From positions 57,697,441 to 57,761,440 of the forward strand of contig NC_052508.1 of NCBI RefSeq assembly GCF_014356525.2: a DNA stretch of 64,000 nt, in the 5' to 3' direction. How positions within the stretch are numbered: position 1 is the stretch's first letter; every line of letters begins with the position of its first letter. Below the pieces are notes generated by a model. It was given only the letters and a program-made list of their open reading frames with translations, did no database searches and was not told the origin of the DNA. Source of the stretch: Nilaparvata lugens (taxonomy: Eukaryota; Arthropoda; Insecta; Hemiptera; Delphacidae). The translations under genes were made by a program, and so were the position numbers. Shown here in pieces: positions 15,501 through 27,500 of this stretch.

Positions 15501-18500
15501 GGAAAATAGTTTATAAAACAGTTATAATTCTATCTTGAATGTTCTAATTAAAATATTATTTTTACAATCAATAGTATTTGATGATATAATGAAAGTCTTC
15601 AACAATTTTTCTGATTAATCAAATAATTTCTAATATATGATTTCAAATTCTATATTAATCAGATATGGACTTGAATTCAATTCTTATAGGCTATACGAAT
15701 ATTTCTAAAGTGACTTCTCAATCAACTTTCCTCTTATATGTATGTATAATATGAATCATACCTCTTGCTAGTCAACTTTCAACCGTTTTTAAATGAATGA
15801 GAGTGTATGCACATATTATCATATTTGAATGTATCGTCAGATCTAAATTTATTAAATATTTATACTTGTAATCATCTAATAATAGTTTAGAACTTCTAAG
15901 GGACGGTTTCCGAGCTCGGGATTTTGCTAAGTCCTAAGTTATAGTTCTGGGGTAACCAAACACCTTTTTAAAAAGAAAACTTTATTTTCAAACACATAAT
16001 TATAAAATATACATCGAAAAAGAGAGAAGTGCTCTCGGTGAAGTTTGGCAGTAGACTGACTAAAAGTACTATGATCGAGCATTACAATGGAATACAGCGT
16101 CAGCAATAATATTAGGTGTTACCAGATGTAACTCCTCCCCCCTAAGAGTGAAGCTGCCCTCAGCTTCAAAGAAATAAAAAACATATATTATATTTAAGTA
16201 TTATAAACTAAGTACATGGTAGTCTGGGGCATATTTGTTCTGGTTCACGCTGTACAGTATCATTTTCAACTTCAGATTTACAACACATTAGGTTACAAAG
16301 TTTGTGCCAGATAAACAGCCGTTTGAGAAATATTATAACAATCAATAAAATTACAGTAAAAATAAGCAATAGAATAATACATAGGTTTCGATTATCGGGC
16401 AGAGGTAACTCATCTAGAACATCAAGTTTTTGAAAATTTATATTAGCAGTATGTACTTGATCAAAGTTGAAGTTGGATAGTCGTTTTTTTACTACAAATT
16501 CAGTTGGAAGTAGAATTTCGTTTTTCCAAAATATATTTGGTTTGTAGTAACCAATCAGTGTTTCTGAGCTATTAATTTTCAACAATTGCGTTTTCTTATT
16601 GAGAAAAATAGTAATATTCTTGTTCACATCAGTATTCAGAACCATACATGTACTAAAATTAAAAAAATATAAAACTATCAACTATTTCTACATATTTTAT
16701 GAAAGAATCTCCGTCTTTCAAAACTACCTTACTACATCCGACTAGATTCCTATCATTTAATAATTGCTCAATACATATATCATTAAGTTCGCTTACTGTA
16801 CTACAATAATAATCATCATAAATGAGTTCACAATTTCCAGAAAATAATTTGTCATTTCGAAGAACAAAAGAAGGATGTGCAATAGTTGTTAAAATTTCGT
16901 TACCGACAATGACAGGATAAGACAATAGAAAAAACGTTTCATAAACAGTTGACAATAGCGGTACGTCCACAAAATATGAAATATGGTCTTTAATATTCCA
17001 CAATGTACTTTGCTTAGTTTCCATAACACACTAATTTTATTTGAAATAAAGCTGACATTTGAGTTTTTTTGTAGGAGAAAAAGATCATCATGAGAAATAA
17101 TAGAAGAATGCAGTATTTTCAATTTACAAAATTCGAGACTAGTTACAATGTCAGATATTTTATTATTCAGAAGCAGGAGCGAGTCGAATAACAAAGAGGA
17201 TTGCTGATTCATTTCCATTCAGTTGGATTCATTGAACAAAGAATTAAAGTAATTGCTGATTTTTAGATTATTCGCTCTGATTACTTTCATCTCATTATTG
17301 AATTCGTTAATTAATTTCTGATTTACAGCAAATTGCTTTGCATTTTGTCTACATTGTTACTAAGATGATATTCATTGTTACTAAGATGATATTCATTAGA
17401 TTGGACTGTCTGCAAAATTTTGTCATATCTTTCCTTATCATCAGCATCCATGTTCCCAGTGATCCACGAAATCGCGGATCCTAAACCATTAAAAAGTCCT
17501 CTTTTCTGCCTATAATTAACGGATTGAATCTCATTCAATTTACTCTTAGTGTATTTCAAATTCAATTTCATCATACTTAAGCGACTCTTATCAATATTAT
17601 TCCTTTTAGCGAGAAAATCAACAAATGTTTCAATATTACTTAATTCTAAACGTAAATAACTAGTATTAATATTATGAACATAGGTGAAAGTTTCATTAAT
17701 TATATGAGAATTCTGTATCTTGATTGGAGCAATACCAGATGTTCTGCTCAAATCTACCATCTTATAAGACGTTGCTGGGGCCAGCAACAGGAGAATTAGG
17801 GGCAGTACCATCACGTCCTGTAACAAATAAATCCTTTTTCTTACCCTTCACCGGTTTTTTAGGCCGTTTCATTCTGTTAGGGTGCAATTTAAAAGGGCGT
17901 TTTTGGATAGCTTTAGGATTCCTAGCTAATTGCTGTGTTGTATCGTAATTTACTTTGATGAATTTCGGTTTTGTTTTCTTATTAAATGTCGATTTTATGT
18001 GTGGCTCGTTTTCAATTTCAACATTCTTCTCACGATTAACATTCAATTTCTCAGTACGTTTTTGTTTTTCTTCTTCAATTTTATTCTTAATCATTTTATG
18101 CACTAGGTTGACTCGTTCAAGATACTGTTGGGACAGTTGTTCAGTTACTAATTAATCTCTCTGTTATTCCGTTTACAAAAGGGTTATTCGATATTCCATA
18201 TGTTATTTCCATAGGAGACATTTTCAAGGTAGAGTTTAGAGTATTATTGAAGGCAATTACCGCTAATTTCATATTAGTTTCAGTGGTGTTGGTTTTGTTT
18301 TCAAGTTGAATGGCATTCAGAATTTCAATAAGTGTAGAATGAGTCCTTTCTACCAAACCTTGCGAGTCTGGGTGTCCGGGAGTAACGTAATATGGTTCAA
18401 TGCCATAAAGTCTCAGGAAATCACGTAGGCCTGCATTGTCAAATTCACGCCCGTTGTCCATTTGTACAATTTTGGGTATGGGGAAAGCAGAGAAATAGTC

Positions 18501-21500
18501 GTTTAAGCATTCTTGGATATCGACTTGGTTCAAACTTTTTATTGGATGGACCGTTAGCCGTTTGGAAAAACAGTCAGTCATCGTTAAAAACTTTATTTTG
18601 TCATATTGGAAGCAATCAATCTGTATTTTTTCGAACGGTGTTTCAGGAGTGGGTGTGATTTTATAGTCAACTCGAACGGGTCTCCTGTCATATTTAACCT
18701 TTAAGCAAACAGCACATTTATTAATGTAACCAGTCACGTCCTGTAGCATTGATGGCCAGTAATATTTACGTCGTATTTGATTATAAGATTCATTGATACC
18801 GCGGTGGAATGTTTTACCCTCATGATAATTAGAGATTACCTGTTTTTGTTCATCATTTTGTGTCACATCTAAGTTCATTCTTTTATACCGTTTAAGTTTG
18901 ATCGAATCAAAAGTCTCTAGCAGTACGTTCTTGAAATTGTTAAAAATCCGTTCATACTCATCGTATAGGGCTCCGGCACGCGAGCAGAAAACTCCATACT
19001 TTGTATTCGGTTTCAAATACTCTATACATTTGTCCTTCATGTCATCGTAATCATTAGCATTCCTAAAATAAATAATCAATCTATTTTTATCAAAAATCTT
19101 AATCAAGCGAGGGGGTTGGTCACCTCGTTCAAGTACTAATTGGTTATGTTCTACATTCAGAATCTTATCGTCATCAGCAATAGTTACTTGCTCGTTTGAA
19201 CTCTCTTGAGAGTGTATTGTGGCTAAACTGTTATTATCATCTTCACGTTCATTACCATTTTCATTATTATTTACAACATTTTCATAATCAATATCACGCA
19301 CAATGTTTTCATTAGCATCATTGTCGTCATTTCTATTATCAATACCTATAATATCATCATTATCAGTTCCTACGGCCGGGTTATCTATTTGTTGGAGAAT
19401 TTCATCAAGGGAACTAACGTCTATGGAGGGAGCTTCAGTACGAGTATTGAATCGCAGCAATTCGTCCACGTTAATATCATCGAATTCATGATCAGGGTCG
19501 TGAGCACTATTATCAAAACCGTGAAAGCCATCTTCTAGACCAGTTTCGTGGGGGTCAGTAGCAATATTCGCAAACCCGCGAAAGCCATCTTCAAAACCTA
19601 AAAAATCATCTTCCTCATTTTCCATCATGTGAACATTATTAGGACGAGACAGAGCGTCCGCTACGTAATTGGTCTTCCCATTTATGTAAATAATATCAAA
19701 ATCAAATTCCTCTAATAATAGTTTCCATCTAATGAGTTTCGAGTTCGGTTCTTTGATGCTATGAAGCCACTGGAGAGGCTTGTGATCAGTTTGAATGAGA
19801 AACTTCCGTCCGTATAAATAAGGTCTGAAATATTTACAGCACCAGACAATAGCCAATAACTCTTTTTCTATGGTGGAGAGATTGATCTCATGTTTATTCA
19901 AAGTTCGCGAAGCATACGCTACTGGTAGATCTTTTCCTTCAAAAACTTGGGATAATACCCCTCCTATAGCATAATTGCTCGCGTCAGTCGTGACAATGAA
20001 CTGTTTAGAGAAATCAGGTAGTTGTAATATTGGACTGTTCTGTAACATTGTTTTCAATTTCTCAAATGCATTTACATATTCTGTATTATTAATATCGATC
20101 TTTACATCCTTTTTCAATGCCTGAGTCAGAGGTTTTGCGATTTTTGCATAGTTCTGTATCATTTTCCTATAGTAGCCTGTTAACCCTAAGAATTGTTTGA
20201 TTTGTTTTTCGGTTTTAGGTATTTTAAAATCCTTTATGGCCTGCAATTTGGCTGGGTTGGGTTGAATACCGCGTTCTGAAACAATGTGGCCAAGGTATAA
20301 CAATTCTCTTTTGAAAAATTCGGTTTTGTCAAGCTGTATTTTGAGATTGTGATTTTGTAGTTTCTTGAAAACAGATTTTAAATGTTTCAAATGTTCTTCC
20401 AAATTGTCAGAGAATACTATTATATCATCCATATATACTAATACATTCGGCATTTTAGCAAACAATATATTCATATTTCTTTGAAAGAATGGGGGTGCAT
20501 TTTTCAGCCCGAAAGGGAGCCTAAGAAACTCGTAGTGACCATCTTCCGTTGAAAAAGCAGTTTTAGGAACAGATTCTGGGTCCATTTCGATTTGATGGAA
20601 ACCTGAGTACAAATCTATTGTGGAGAAATAAGTGGCTCTCCCAATTTTACCGAAAAGATCTTCAATGTTTGGTAAAGGATATTTATCAGCTATCGTCTTG
20701 TCATTAAGTTTCCTGTAGTCTATCACCATTCTTATTTTCTTTTTCCCTGAAGCATCTAGTTTTTTTGGAACAACCCATATTGGGGAATTGTATGGAGAGT
20801 TGGAGGGTTGAATGATTTTATTTTGCAGCAGTTTATCAATTTCGATTTGTACGTCTTTCTTGAATATTTGGGGTACCTATAGTTTCGTGTGTACACAGGA
20901 TTGTCATCTACAGTATTGATCTTATGTTTTAATAAGTTTGTTGAACCAAGAGGAATATTATCAAGCTTTATTATCGCAGGGAATTTGATAATTAAATCGT
21001 ATATCTCTCTTTTTTCTTCGTCATTCATGTGGTCAGTTCGTAAAGTTTCATGGATCAATTTCTTTATCAATGCAAAATTTTCAGGACGTGTGGTCATTGA
21101 GTCATTATGCGAGTCAAGAATCGTTTCTACTTCCTCAATTTCCATGGGTTCAGGACTGATGGTCATGAGTTCATGAGAGAAAGCTATACAAGTACATTCA
21201 CCATTAACAATATCAACTATACCTTCTTCAATACAATAGTTAGAATTATTTATAGGTTTAAGTAATCCCTGTCCTACAGTGGGAATAGACCTAACTGGGA
21301 TAGTTATTACATTAAATCCAGGTTTCAATTCAATTTGTTTTCTACTAGAATTAATTACAGATAATAACGGTTTTGATACGTTGCCATAATCTAACGTATT
21401 AGTCTCATAATTTACATGGGCCTTGAGTTGTTGCATAGTTTCATTACCTAAAAGAATATCGTACCTGTCGGAAAAATCATATATATACATCTTAATTCTA

Positions 21501-24500
21501 GAAAGATTCGGAAATAATGTGGATGGACCAAAAAATATATACTCATGTCCACCACTTGTACCAGCCGGGGTTTTTACAACAAATTTTTCCTTATATCTAG
21601 TTACAGTTGGCGGTACAATTGCAGGATGTACATAATTCATCATCGATCCAGTGTCAACAAGCCATTTTCTGTTTACATCATCGACAAAATAGGGTAGCGA
21701 TTTATCAATAATATTCAATTCAAGCTCTATGGGGGGGTTTCCGCCGGATTGGGGCCACACCCTAAAAAATGATCTGCCATTTCATTCACAGCTGATGTTA
21801 GATTGTTGAGTTGCGATTGCAACAATTGAATACGAGTCGATGCATTTACTTGATTGATATCATCATTTGATTCATCGAGATAGTGAAGATCCTGGAAAGG
21901 ATTGTTTCTTGCCGAATTAGTAGAAGCAGTACGCATGGAGACAGTATTCTGCGAGTCCCAGTTGTGAGACTGTTGAATGTTTCGTGCTCCGTTTGAAAAG
22001 TTACGAGAATTGTTATTGAAAGATTTCGGTTGGAAATTTTTAAATTGCGACTGCTGAAAAGTAGAGGTAGAGGGAACTACACTTTGTTGGAAATTAGAAT
22101 GTTGAGGCTGTTGAAAATGGATTTGATGAGGTTGTTGGAACCGATTCTGAGTAGTGAAGGGTTGCTGGAACCGATTCTGATTGAAGTGTTGCTGGCGGAA
22201 ATTCCGAGGAGAGAATTGCCGGAATTGATTGAACACTGGTTGCGGTTGAAAGATATTTCGCGGTTGGAACTGAGAATTGATTTGCTTTTCACTCACTGCA
22301 CTTTTGTCACTTACGGGCTCTGCACATTTTAATTGTTTCAAAACAATGCTACAATCACTGCGCAGGGTATCGCGGGCGTCGTCCAAGTTCTTGAGTTTGT
22401 ATACCTGAAGATGAGCTCCGAGTGTTGGATGAACACCGTGAATGAGCGTGCGGACAAGAGTTGTATCGAGTTGTTCGAGAAGATTTTTCAGGAGATCCCC
22501 GGTTACACCATCAAGCTTATAGCGGGTCACCACTCTGGTGCGTTTTTCACTGAGTCTTTGTAGGAAGTCGAGGGGGTGTTCGTATTGGAATGATTTCATT
22601 ACAGCAATTTCGGCTATTAGGTCAGGGACCGTGCGTTTATCAGAGAAGTTTTTCGTTAAAAGTTCAATAAGTTCAGCTAAGTTGGAACACTCGCAATTTT
22701 GTACAACATCATCTGCAGCACCTTCCAAACTGTGGAGGGCGGCAGTAAATAACAGCCAATGATTTTCTTCGCGTTGTGATTGTTCAATTTTATCGTTACA
22801 ATACAGATTGAAAATGTCTTGGAGAGATTTGATGAATTTTGGAATTTTATTAGAAGTTCCATCGAATTTTGGAATATAGTCCAGCAAATATTTCGGGATA
22901 GATTTGGTTGACATGATCACAGGGTCTAATTTTGACGGTCGAATGAGTGTAGAAGATGAAGTGAAGAAAATGTTCGCATCTGTACTTACAGTTGATGGTA
23001 GTTTTACTTCCGTCTCAAATTTGTGGAAGGAGTCTTCGTTGTCTGCCAGGTTGAACTTCGAAGGTCGCAGGTGTGGTACGCAGAGAACTTGTCTTGAAGG
23101 GTTCACCTCACTCACTGGTTTTCCGGATTTTTCACGAAGTCGAAATTAAAGATCGCGAATCGAAAAAAACTTGTTGTTAAATGAACAACCTCGAAAAAAC
23201 GTAAGGAAGGTAGTTCGGGCGCCAGTTATAGTTCTGGGGTAACCAAACACCTTTTTAAAAAGAAAACTTTATTTTCAAACACATAATTATAAAATATACA
23301 TCGAAAAAGAGAGAAATGCTCTCGGTGAAGTTTGGCAGTAGACTGACTAAAAGTACTATGATCGAGCATTACAATGGAATACAGCGTCAGCAACAATATT
23401 AGGTGTTACCAGATGTAACTCTAGACTTTAAACAGCTGGAATCAGAAAATTGGTTTTCCAAAACGGGGCGTAGTCGCAGTCATTGTCATAGTCACGTTTG
23501 AATTAAATTTCGAAAAACTAGAAAACTGAACACAAAATAAAATAAAGAGAAAATAGTGTAAAGTTTCAGCTATTTTGAATTATTTAGGAATGTCTAATTT
23601 CGTCAAGGAAAAACTTTTCCAATTATAGAAATTAGAAAAATAAACTACAACTACTGTTATAAAAGCTGCGACTACGCCCCGTTTTGGAAAGCCAATTTTC
23701 TGACTCCAGCTGTTTAGAGTCTAGGACTTAGCTAAATCCTGAGCTCGGAAACCGGCCCTAAATATTCTGTGAAGTTTGATCCCTTTTTCAGTCTTCTTTG
23801 AAGCCTTTCGACGTCTTTCCAAGCAATTGAAACTCTCTTTCATGAATATTAGGTCCGACACTAATTAAATCTAACGGACCATTAAACCATTAATGATCCA
23901 TTAGATTAAATGTAATGTGTCCTATAGACAAGGCCTTTATTTATTTGAACCCTTTTTTACATCGGAATATCTTTTCAAATGAAGAGTCTGTATTTGAAAA
24001 AAATAAATTATATAAATAATTGTTGAAGGAATAAAATACCTGATCTTGGAATGTACAGGAGCCGAACGCCCAAACACAGGCGAACACAAAGTAGATCTCG
24101 TACCACTCTTTGGGACAGTCATTAGGGACATTGGACGGTATGAGGAGAGACTCCAGCAGAGTGCACAGCATCTGTATGTGCGCGATCTCCGGGATCGGAG
24201 TGATCTTCTTGAACTTGGTGCGGGAGGCCTCCAGGCAGGGTGGGATGTACTTGTCGAAGAGCACCATGAGGATGGCCTTCTTGGACTCGTCCTGGCTGTC
24301 GATCCAGCTGGCCACGTAGGGGTTCCAGCCGAGGTCCTGCGGGTTGATGTAGAGGATACCAGCACGGGACACGGTGGCTGGGGTGGCCGTGCGCAGGTTC
24401 GAAATCTCGAACAGCAGTCGCATCGAGGGTGTCAGTGCGATTCGCTCGTTGCTGGCTAGAGTCAACACCTGTCAACACAACGCTCAGTATTCAAAACGGT

Positions 24501-27500
24501 ATAACAGGAAACAATAGTATTCAGTGGCATCGTCAGAATGGTTTTAGAAGTCCAGCAATTTATTCATAACAGAGATTGAGATATAGTAATGTAGGCAGTA
24601 ATAAGTTTACAATCTCTTTAAAATTTAGACTTTTTCAAATGTTTGTTATTGATTTAATTCATTTCAGAAGTATTTTTGTTTGTTTCGAATTGTAAATTGG
24701 AGTGTGTAATTAGAAAAAGTGAAAGTGACACTTAACCTAGCTACTTTTGGACTGTTGTCCTTAGTTAAGTGCAGTAGCATATACTTATTTATTTTTTGTA
24801 AAATTTTTGTATTTTTTTTTTTGCAAATAAAATTATTCAATTCAATTATGTCAATATAATTAAAAATAAGTATATTTTTATGTTTATAAGTTATTGTAAT
24901 GACTTCTTGCTTGTATTTATTTATAGAATGTTATCCTGCACTTAAGGAATGATCCATATAATTTGCGTCCCTCCAATCCATTACAGTTTGATATTGACTT
25001 TACCAGCTTAAGTGTATGTAGACGTCAGTTTGAATATCAGTGTTTCTTGTTTATAAATAAAGTCCCAACTGAATTCATTATTAATAGAATTAAAAAATCC
25101 ATAATGAATCTTATACTGGATTGGATTAGGATAAATGCTTATTTTAAATTATCTATATCCATTATGTAGTGTTTCATTCTTGTGTTATAAATTTAAAAAA
25201 ATATTTGTCATGGCTTCCTTGAATTCGTCTTTTTGAGCTTGTCATTTGCTTATGATTTTGTTACTTTGTCTTATCGTTTGTAAGTATTGAGATGTGACCT
25301 GGTTTCCATAGTTTTATTTATTCTAGTGGTTTGAATTAGCTCTTTTTTTCTATTGACATGTTTGCTGTACCTAGTTGTTCAAACTCACTGCCGGCGCACA
25401 AGTTTTCTTTGCTGGTAATGCCATTTTGTAAGTTAAAATATTTATTTTATCAATCTGTATTATTTTATGGCAAATAAATGAATTTGAATTTGAATTATGA
25501 TTCAATCTATCATTGTCATTAAATTTGTAATGGAATTGATGTTCTCAATTAGCTGCTGCAATAAAATATTTCTATATTTAAAAAATAAAATAAAAATAAA
25601 AATAAAAATTAGAATTGGAGCCGTTTGGGCTTAAGCCTGGTACCTTTGTGATTACCTGATACCTTTGTGGAAGTTGTGTAATACTGAATAATTGAATAAG
25701 ATCATAGCTGGCTGGACAAGATAAACGCTTACATTAAATAGGCTACGTTAAGCACCACTTGTTTGGTTGATCATATGCAATCAAATGGAAATCAATAACT
25801 TGTAGAATAATGTTTCTCGCAGTCTTACCTTATTATCATCCATAACTGTATTTAGAGATTCAATCCACATGGGATCGATATCGCCATCTAGAACCATCCA
25901 CTTTGGACCATCTCCTGCCATATTCGCCTGCTCTCTTATCAAAACAGAGAATAAACCTGTGGAAACACAACTTATATTCATAAACCAGTCAAATGGAAGC
26001 AAATATTATACATACTGATTAAACTGGCATATCAAAGGTGTATGATAGATAAGAAAGTTGGTTTTTGTAGGAAAGTAAGAGTTTTTTATTTTATCTTAGT
26101 GTATATAAACACAGGGAAATCAGATTTTCAGTCAAGGATGGAGAATGTTCAAGGGAGATAGAAAAGTGTGAGGGAAAATACAGTGGTCACACGAACAATA
26201 TGCCCAGTAATCCAGCATATTTCATCTTCAGTGAGACTGAAGGAGGTTGATTTTGAACTATAAATCATTAAATAATTAACTTATTACACCTACGCTACAA
26301 TAGACTAAATCCGTCAGCTTACCATCTTTCCATTCACGAGTTGATGGATTGATAATTCCAAACAATTCGTCGTTTGTGACAGCTTTGGGCTCCAAATCGA
26401 AATAGACTGGTTTTCGTTTCTGGTTCTGATAGGTTCGGTACAAAGTTTTCCAAACCATAGACTTTCCAGTACCGGCATTACCAACAATAAATACTGAATG
26501 ACGAACGGCAAATAGCTCTTGCAATTGAACAACCTGAAAATAAAAAGGAATTGTTCTTAATAGAATCTTAGAGAAGTAGTAAAATGAACCTCAGAAACAT
26601 TGAGATGAATATAATTTATACTCCACTGTTAGCAAAACGGTTCTAGCCCACTCAATCGAATATGAAAGACACATACATCGATGTATTATATTTTTAGTTT
26701 TTTATGTTTTGAGGGTTAATAATTTATACATATGCATATATGTTTGTAAACTACAGCAGTAGAAAGTAAACTTATTCTTTTCTTGTGCTGTGCCTATTGT
26801 TGAATTGACTCCTCTGAACACGGATTTGTTCATTATTAGAGTAGTACTTATCAGGGGATGTATTGTAAAATGTACACTTTCTGAAAAATAAAATGAATTT
26901 GAATTAAATTCGAAAACGGAATCTTAGCCAATGATTCTCATTACTGACGTTAATATTATTAACCTAATAATTCTGTAGGTTTTTTCGTAGAAAAAGAAAT
27001 AAATTAAATAGCCTATATATCATTATTTTTGGCTTGAATGATATATTCAGGCAAGGTGGAACCTTCCTGCAAGGGCCTTCCCACCAACAAAAGCTATACG
27101 AATTTACTTTTTATAGAAAAAGAAAATATTTTCATTCTGCTCTACTGTACAGACTCAAGAAAATAGAGTAATCAAGGATTGATAAAGTAAATTACTTATT
27201 GATGTCTGTCCAAGAAACTTGAGGAATATCCTATTATTGAGCGTGAATGTTGATGAAGCACTTACCTTGAGGATGAAGTTCTCTTCAGGCTGCAGATGAA
27301 GGTCAACTGCGGCCTGTTTCACCTGTTTTTCAAAGTCAAGGTCACGCTTGCGCGGAACGTCCAGTGCCGGGAAGAGGTCTCCAATCAAACCCATGAAAAT
27401 CGACATGTCGTCGGTAACGATTTTCGGAATGTTGAAGTCTCTCAATGCTCGCATCAGGACTTGATCCTCAGGCCGTTGTTTGTCTCCTCTCTTTTACATG

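Larger units (their letters stand above)
15937..23420 (-). mobile_element. LTR retrotransposon, gypsy/errantivirus type
   Basis: 7484 nt with two 197-nt LTRs, a primer-binding site, gag, pol (protease, RT, RNase H, integrase), an env-like region and a purine tract, all read on the minus strand in the same sense as the dynein gene. Domain order and an env with a furin-type site put it with insect errantiviruses. The LTRs differ at two positions, which suggests a recent insertion. Coding regions are interrupted: one frame change between protease and RT, one near the integrase end and three in env. CTA sits at both flanks; a clean 4-bp target duplication is not seen. Confidence 0.93.
15900..23758. 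mobile_element. PIF/Harbinger-like MITE split by the LTR retrotransposon
   Basis: Left piece 15900-15936 (GGGACGGTTTCCGAGCTCGG...) and right piece 23421-23758 (...GAGCTCGGAAACCGGCCC) are one foldback element of about 370 nt. After removing the insertion, the left arm runs on through TTTAAACAGCTGG and CCAAAACGGGGCGTAGTCGC, matching the right arm over about 100 nt. TAA flanks both ends (15897-15899, 23759-23761), fitting the 3-bp TWA duplications of PIF/Harbinger elements. No transposase. Confidence 0.8.

Noticed and set aside
15933..23424. Exact 4-bp target duplication of the LTR element
   Set aside because: Flanks share only CTA (CCTA versus CTAG); a perfect 4-bp duplication cannot be claimed.
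24046..24478. Extra open frames over e37
   Set aside because: Shadows; the dynein frame contains recognised AAA2 sequence.
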